A stretch of 45,240 nucleotides of DNA from DASPKW01 sp038244055 (lineage in GTDB: Bacteria > Planctomycetota > Phycisphaerae > Tepidisphaerales > Tepidisphaeraceae), in assembly GCA_038244055.1 (NCBI GenBank), contig JBBRTW010000004.1:1-45240 (forward strand). The letters run 5' to 3'. Position numbers and translations under genes: made by a program. The notes under the pieces are model-generated. The model did no database searches. It had not been told where the DNA came from and worked only from the letters and a program-made list of their open reading frames with translations. Within the stretch, counting starts at the first letter, position 1. Each line of letters starts with the position of its first letter. Below are positions 42,136 to 45,240 of the stretch, piece by piece.

Positions 42136-42399
42136 ATGGTAGCCGGACACCCCTCATACATCGCGAAACTGTTCGAGCCGATCCTTCGGGAAATGACCCC
42201 GGAAATGGCGCGAATCATTGTGAACGCCCGAACTGATAGCTCGGTTGTCGAGCGAGTCGAATACCTCAGGGCACAGGCCAACGAGGGATTGCTGACTGAC
42301 GAGGAACGCGCTGAATACGTGGATTATGTTGAAGCGGTGGACATGCTCGCCATCCTACAAGCCAAGGCGCGCGACGAACTCGCGCGGCAAGCCTCGTGA
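42136..42399 (+). CDS. small helical protein coupled to an HNH endonuclease
   Basis: The 87-residue product reads LFEPILREMTPEMARIIVNARTDSSVVERVEYLRAQANEG and LLTDEERAEYVDYVEAVDMLAILQAKARDELA in its middle and C-terminal parts. It is about half identical to the previous gene's product by eye. Its TGA overlaps the GTG of the HNH gene (GTGA, 42396-42399), so the two proteins are probably made together. The 12 extra codons back to 42100 are rejected because they lie upstream of the predicted -10 box. Function unknown. Confidence 0.75.
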   Translation: MVAGHPSYIAKLFEPILREMTPEMARIIVNARTDSSVVERVEYLRAQANEGLLTDEERAEYVDYVEAVDMLAILQAKARDELARQAS

Positions 42400-42788
42400 T
42401 TGATGTTTTGACTCGCGCGCTCGTTCGGAGCCGCGCCGACTTTCAATGCGAATATTGCAAAATCCACGAGCCTAGGGCGGCGTTTCCCTCCTTTCACATT
42501 GAACATGTTATCGCGAGACAGCATGGGGGCGGGGATGACGATTCCAACCTCGCATTGGCTTGCGACCGTTGCAATTTGTATAAAGGACCGAATCTGACGG
42601 CCATCGATCCCGTTAGTGGCAATCTGGTCGTGATTTTTAATCCACGCCGCGATGCGTGGAATGAACATTTCGAACTGGATGAAGGCATCGTCATTGGATT
42701 GACAGCGATCGGCCGTGCAACAGCGCGGCTTCTCAACATGAATGCTCAGCAGCGAATCAGTCGCCGACGCCTTCCACCATCAAAATGA
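42396..42788 (+). CDS. HNH endonuclease
   Basis: The 130-residue protein has a compact HNH domain at residues 15-65: CEYC (Cys18, Cys21), FHIEHVIARQHGG (His34, His37), DSNLALAC (Asn51) and CDRCN (Cys56, Cys59, Asn60). The two CxxC pairs bind a structural zinc and His37/Asn51 form the beta-beta-alpha-metal active site. HNH enzymes cut DNA; here the target is unknown. The GTG start overlaps the small-protein stop, and the TGA overlaps the ATG of the next gene (ATGA at 42785-42788). C-terminal residues (70-130) form an extra part typical of the planctomycete/cyanobacterial subgroup. Confidence 0.9.
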   Translation: MIDVLTRALVRSRADFQCEYCKIHEPRAAFPSFHIEHVIARQHGGGDDDSNLALACDRCNLYKGPNLTAIDPVSGNLVVIFNPRRDAWNEHFELDEGIVIGLTAIGRATARLLNMNAQQRISRRRLPPSK

Positions 42789-44032
42789 ACTTGTGGCATG
42801 AACCTTCCCAACCGCAGGCGTCTGTGACCACATCTCGTACCATTCACATCGTCATCCTCCTCCTCTCCCTCGCCCTCCGCCTGGCCTGGGCCTTCTCCCA
42901 ATCCGCCGAGCCCGACAAGCGCCTCGGCGACCAATTTGAATATCTCCAACTCGGCCGAAATTTTTTGACCACGGGCGAATTCCGTTTCAAGGATGACCGC
43001 TTCGATCAGTACGTTTACGCCTATCGCACGCCGGGATATCCGCTGATGGTCGCGGCCATGGGCGGCAATGTGACGGCGATTCGCATCGCCCAGGCGGTTC
43101 TCGATACTTCAACTGTGCTGGCCATTTATCTGCTGGCGCGGCGGCTGGGCTCGAACTCGGCGGCGCTGATCGCGGCCGGTTTTGTCGCGGTCAATCCATT
43201 CCTGATTTACTTCACCGGGCTGATCCTTTCGGAGACGCTTTTCACGGCCATGCTGGCGTGGGGGATGGCGCTGCTGATGGGTTTCCCGCGTTCCAAAATC
43301 TCGCCTTGGGCGGGTCTGGTTATCCTCGCGGCGGCCGTTCAAGTCCGGCCATCGGTGCTGGGATTAATCCCTATCCTGGCGCTGGTCGCCGCGATCGGCC
43401 GGGGTCGTCTGGCGATGCTTTTGTATCCACTGGTGGCCGGCGCGCTGGTCATTGCAGCGCTCTTTCCATGGGCTTGGCGGAATGCGCACCATCCCCAGCT
43501 CAAGACATGGGTTTGGACCACAACCAACAACGGGGTCACGCTTTACGATGGATTTCACAACGCGGCGACGGGAGCATCGGATCAGAGGGGGTTCCTCGAT
43601 CGCCTGATGCCGGTGCTGAAGCCCAAGACCGAAATCCAGCGCGATGAATGGCTGGGCACGCATGCGCGGAGCTGGATGGTGAGCAATCCCGGGCGGAGTT
43701 TCGTGCTGGCGGGGATCAAGATCGCGCGAACATGGAGTCCGTTTCCGCAGTCTAGTGAATATGGGAGCCGGCTCTATGTGCTTACCGGGCTGATCTATTC
43801 TCTCCCGTTTGACATCCTGATTTTTCTTGGGTTATGGAAAGGTGCGGGTGGTAAAACGTTAAAGGTATACTGCGCGTTACCGGCGATATATTTTACTGGA
43901 ATTCACGCCCTGTCGGTGGGGAGCCTGCGTTATCGGGTTCCCTGTGAAGCGCCGATGGCATTAATGGCCGCATGCGGTGCGATGATGCTTTTTTGGATAT
44001 TCCGCGGCGGTAGAAAGTCTGAGACTATCTAA
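42785..44032 (+). CDS. PMT/ArnT-type membrane glycosyltransferase
   Basis: The 415-residue protein has about ten membrane segments. After the first helix comes a large outer loop with the acidic site PDKRLGDQFEYLQLGRNFL and the motif AYRTPGYPLMVAAMGG. These features define GT-C enzymes of the PMT_2/ArnT group, which transfer a sugar from a polyprenyl phosphate to a protein or lipid outside the membrane. The loop LYDGFHNAATGASDQRGF faces the same side. Its ATG overlaps the HNH stop, but functional linkage to the nuclease is doubtful. The AsmA-like gene starts 4 bases after its stop. Confidence 0.85.
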   Translation: MNLWHEPSQPQASVTTSRTIHIVILLLSLALRLAWAFSQSAEPDKRLGDQFEYLQLGRNFLTTGEFRFKDDRFDQYVYAYRTPGYPLMVAAMGGNVTAIRIAQAVLDTSTVLAIYLLARRLGSNSAALIAAGFVAVNPFLIYFTGLILSETLFTAMLAWGMALLMGFPRSKISPWAGLVILAAAVQVRPSVLGLIPILALVAAIGRGRLAMLLYPLVAGALVIAALFPWAWRNAHHPQLKTWVWTTTNNGVTLYDGFHNAATGASDQRGFLDRLMPVLKPKTEIQRDEWLGTHARSWMVSNPGRSFVLAGIKIARTWSPFPQSSEYGSRLYVLTGLIYSLPFDILIFLGLWKGAGGKTLKVYCALPAIYFTGIHALSVGSLRYRVPCEAPMALMAACGAMMLFWIFRGGRKSETI

Positions 44033-44036
44033 ACCT

Positions 44037-45240
44037 ATGGCTCGCCAGGGCGCAACCCTTGACCAGCTCTTCGACCGGCCTTATCGGCCGGGCTCGACCT
44101 TTGGACCGCGGATCAGCCCGATCCGGCGGTGGGGGATGCTCTGCGTACTTTTCCTGCTGGTGGGGGTGATCTTCACCTACTGGTATCTGACCGACTCCAA
44201 GCGCGTGAAGGGGATGGCGGAAGATTATCTGTCGAAGCTGACCGGCGGGCGGGTGGAGGTGCGCAGCGCGACGCTTTCGATCTTCGAAGGGCTGCGCCTC
44301 GATGGCATCACCATTCATGCCAGCGACCCGAAGGACCTGCCCGATTCGCGGCTCTTCTACGCCGAGACTTTCCTGGTCAAGTACAACCCGCAATCGATCC
44401 TCTCCGGGCGGCTGGAGGCAACGCAGATCATCGCGATGGACCCGCAGGTATTCCTGTGCGAGGACCTGGATCATGGGCGCTGGAACTGGCAGCGGGTCAG
44501 CCGGGAGGAAAAGCCGCCGAGCAAGACGCCGCCCGGACCGCGGATGAAATTCCCGGAGATTCTGCTCCGCAACGTGCAGATCAACTACAGCCGAATCCGC
44601 GGCGGGAAGCTGCTGCACGAGAAGGGGCTGATGGAGATCGAGGGGGCGCTGCGGCCCGACCCGGATAACCCGGATGCGCTGAGTTTCCGCGTGCAGAGCC
44701 GGGGCGAGGTCGAGGCGATCGGCCCGGCCGTCGAAGGCAAGTTCGACATGGACACGCGCGAGCTGGTCGCCAGCCTGAAGCATTTCAAATTCGGCAAGGA
44801 CATCGAGGTGATGCTGCCGGAGCAGGTGCGCACCTGGTGGATGGAGCATGGGCTGGCGGGGAGCCTGGATATCCCGGCGTTTTACATCAAGCCGGGAAGC
44901 GGGGAGGTCAAGAGCAAGTTCCGGATCGAAACGGATTTGAAAAACGTGACGCTTTCGATGGCCCCCGAGGAATGGCTCAGCCGCGAGGAGGGCGGGCGGC
45001 TGGCGGCGATGCGGCGGTCGGTGGCGTTCATGAAGGCGGCGGGGATGGATTCGCTGGGGGCGATCGGGCAGATCGAAACGCTCTTCAATCCCTCGCCGCT
45101 CGAACTGGAAAAAGTGGCCGGCCGGTTCATTTTCACGGATGAGGGAATCGACATCGACAATGTCAGTGGGTGGGTGGAAAAAAATCCCTTCCACATCAGC
45201 GGGCGGATCGAAGGATATTCGGCGCAGGCGGCGGCCACGA
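44037..45240 (+). CDS. AsmA-like membrane-anchored protein (5' part)
   Basis: From the ATG at 44037 the frame is open to the end of the window, giving 401 residues without a stop. An N-terminal cytosolic part of about 33 residues is followed by one helix (GMLCVLFLLVGVIFTYWYL). Then comes a large beta-rich domain: LSKLTGGRVEVRSATLSIFEGLRLDGITIHA, AETFLVKYNPQSILSGRLEATQI and FPEILLRNVQINY. This is the N-terminal pattern of AsmA/YhdP-type proteins, which act in the periplasm in lipid transport or outer-membrane assembly. It follows the glycosyltransferase by 4 bases, so the two are likely one operon. Confidence 0.82.
   Translation, partial: MARQGATLDQLFDRPYRPGSTFGPRISPIRRWGMLCVLFLLVGVIFTYWYLTDSKRVKGMAEDYLSKLTGGRVEVRSATLSIFEGLRLDGITIHASDPKDLPDSRLFYAETFLVKYNPQSILSGRLEATQIIAMDPQVFLCEDLDHGRWNWQRVSREEKPPSKTPPGPRMKFPEILLRNVQINYSRIRGGKLLHEKGLMEIEGALRPDPDNPDALSFRVQSRGEVEAIGPAVEGKFDMDTRELVASLKHFKFGKDIEVMLPEQVRTWWMEHGLAGSLDIPAFYIKPGSGEVKSKFRIETDLKNVTLSMAPEEWLSREEGGRLAAMRRSVAFMKAAGMDSLGAIGQIETLFNPSPLELEKVAGRFIFTDEGIDIDNVSGWVEKNPFHISGRIEGYSAQAAAT

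Noticed and set aside
42396..42788. Homing endonuclease or restriction enzyme paired with the methyltransferase at 607
   Set aside because: The two genes are 41 kb apart, and the HNH gene is coupled to a small protein and not to an intron, intein or modification enzyme.
44025..45194. 389-codon minus-strand frame near the right end
   Set aside because: It is antisense to the AsmA-like gene, whose frame has a membrane helix, family-like strands and sits 4 bases after the upstream stop.

Overview
The window looks like a chromosomal segment of a Planctomycetota bacterium, probably of the Phycisphaerae side of the phylum (inference, no rRNA is present). The signs are high GC, a secreted subtilase and a second exported protein carrying the planctomycete N-terminal LExRxxLxA sorting motif, a PEP-CTERM protein, membrane proteins with a pilin-tail (NLRQIGQAI...YGDG) domain, small accessory toxin-antitoxin pairs, and many short dispersed repeats between genes. 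No tRNA, rRNA, CRISPR array, prophage or insertion sequence was seen.

Layout. 1-2.05 kb: end of an unknown gene, a small membrane protein, a solitary DNA methyltransferase and a BrnT-like toxin with a ribbon-helix-helix partner. 2.06-3.97 kb (minus): three translationally coupled paralogous membrane proteins, the last one truncated. 4.2-6.8 kb (minus): an FHA-GAF histidine kinase followed by a Tat-exported metallophosphoesterase. 7.0-10.0 kb: a zinc-ribbon membrane protein, then (minus) a LysE-type exporter and a TolC-like outer-membrane lipoprotein. 10.1-12.8 kb: a DUF433/DUF5615 toxin-antitoxin-like pair, a phosphomannomutase/phosphoglucomutase and a small membrane protein. 12.8-17.3 kb (plus): a set of secreted proteins, namely a sialidase-like propeller, an alpha/beta hydrolase, a GH26-like glycosidase and a FlgG-like lipoprotein. 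17.3-19.4 kb (minus): an L-arabinokinase-like GHMP kinase and a lipoprotein whose reading frames overlap. 19.5-23.6 kb: divergent PEP-CTERM protein and subtilase with two CBM6-type modules. 23.7-27.9 kb: an FAD oxidoreductase and two convergent GT87-type membrane glycosyltransferases that overlap at their 3' ends.

28-35.2 kb (minus) is the rod-shape/peptidoglycan elongation cluster mreB-mreC-mreD-mrdA-(DUF3592-like)-rodA, which makes the cytoskeletal filament, its membrane partners, the transpeptidase and the SEDS glycosyltransferase of the elongasome. Short tandem repeats lie in the spacers before mreC and mreD. 35.7-37.7 kb: a GYF_2-like membrane protein, a 57-residue 2[4Fe-4S] ferredoxin and an exported LExR-motif protein. 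38-41.7 kb (minus): two large dynamin-like membrane GTPases side by side. 41.8-45.2 kb (plus): two small paralogous proteins, an HNH endonuclease, a PMT-type glycosyltransferase and the start of an AsmA-like protein that runs off the window.

Cross-cutting observations. Several genes have a TATAAT-like -10 box only 4-7 bases before the start codon, which suggests leaderless mRNAs. Many spacers hold 7- or 8-base tandem repeats or palindromes. The loci I judge most worth following up are the twin GTPases, the small-protein/HNH cassette, the lipid-anchored FlgG-like protein and the decaying triplet of pilin-tail membrane proteins.
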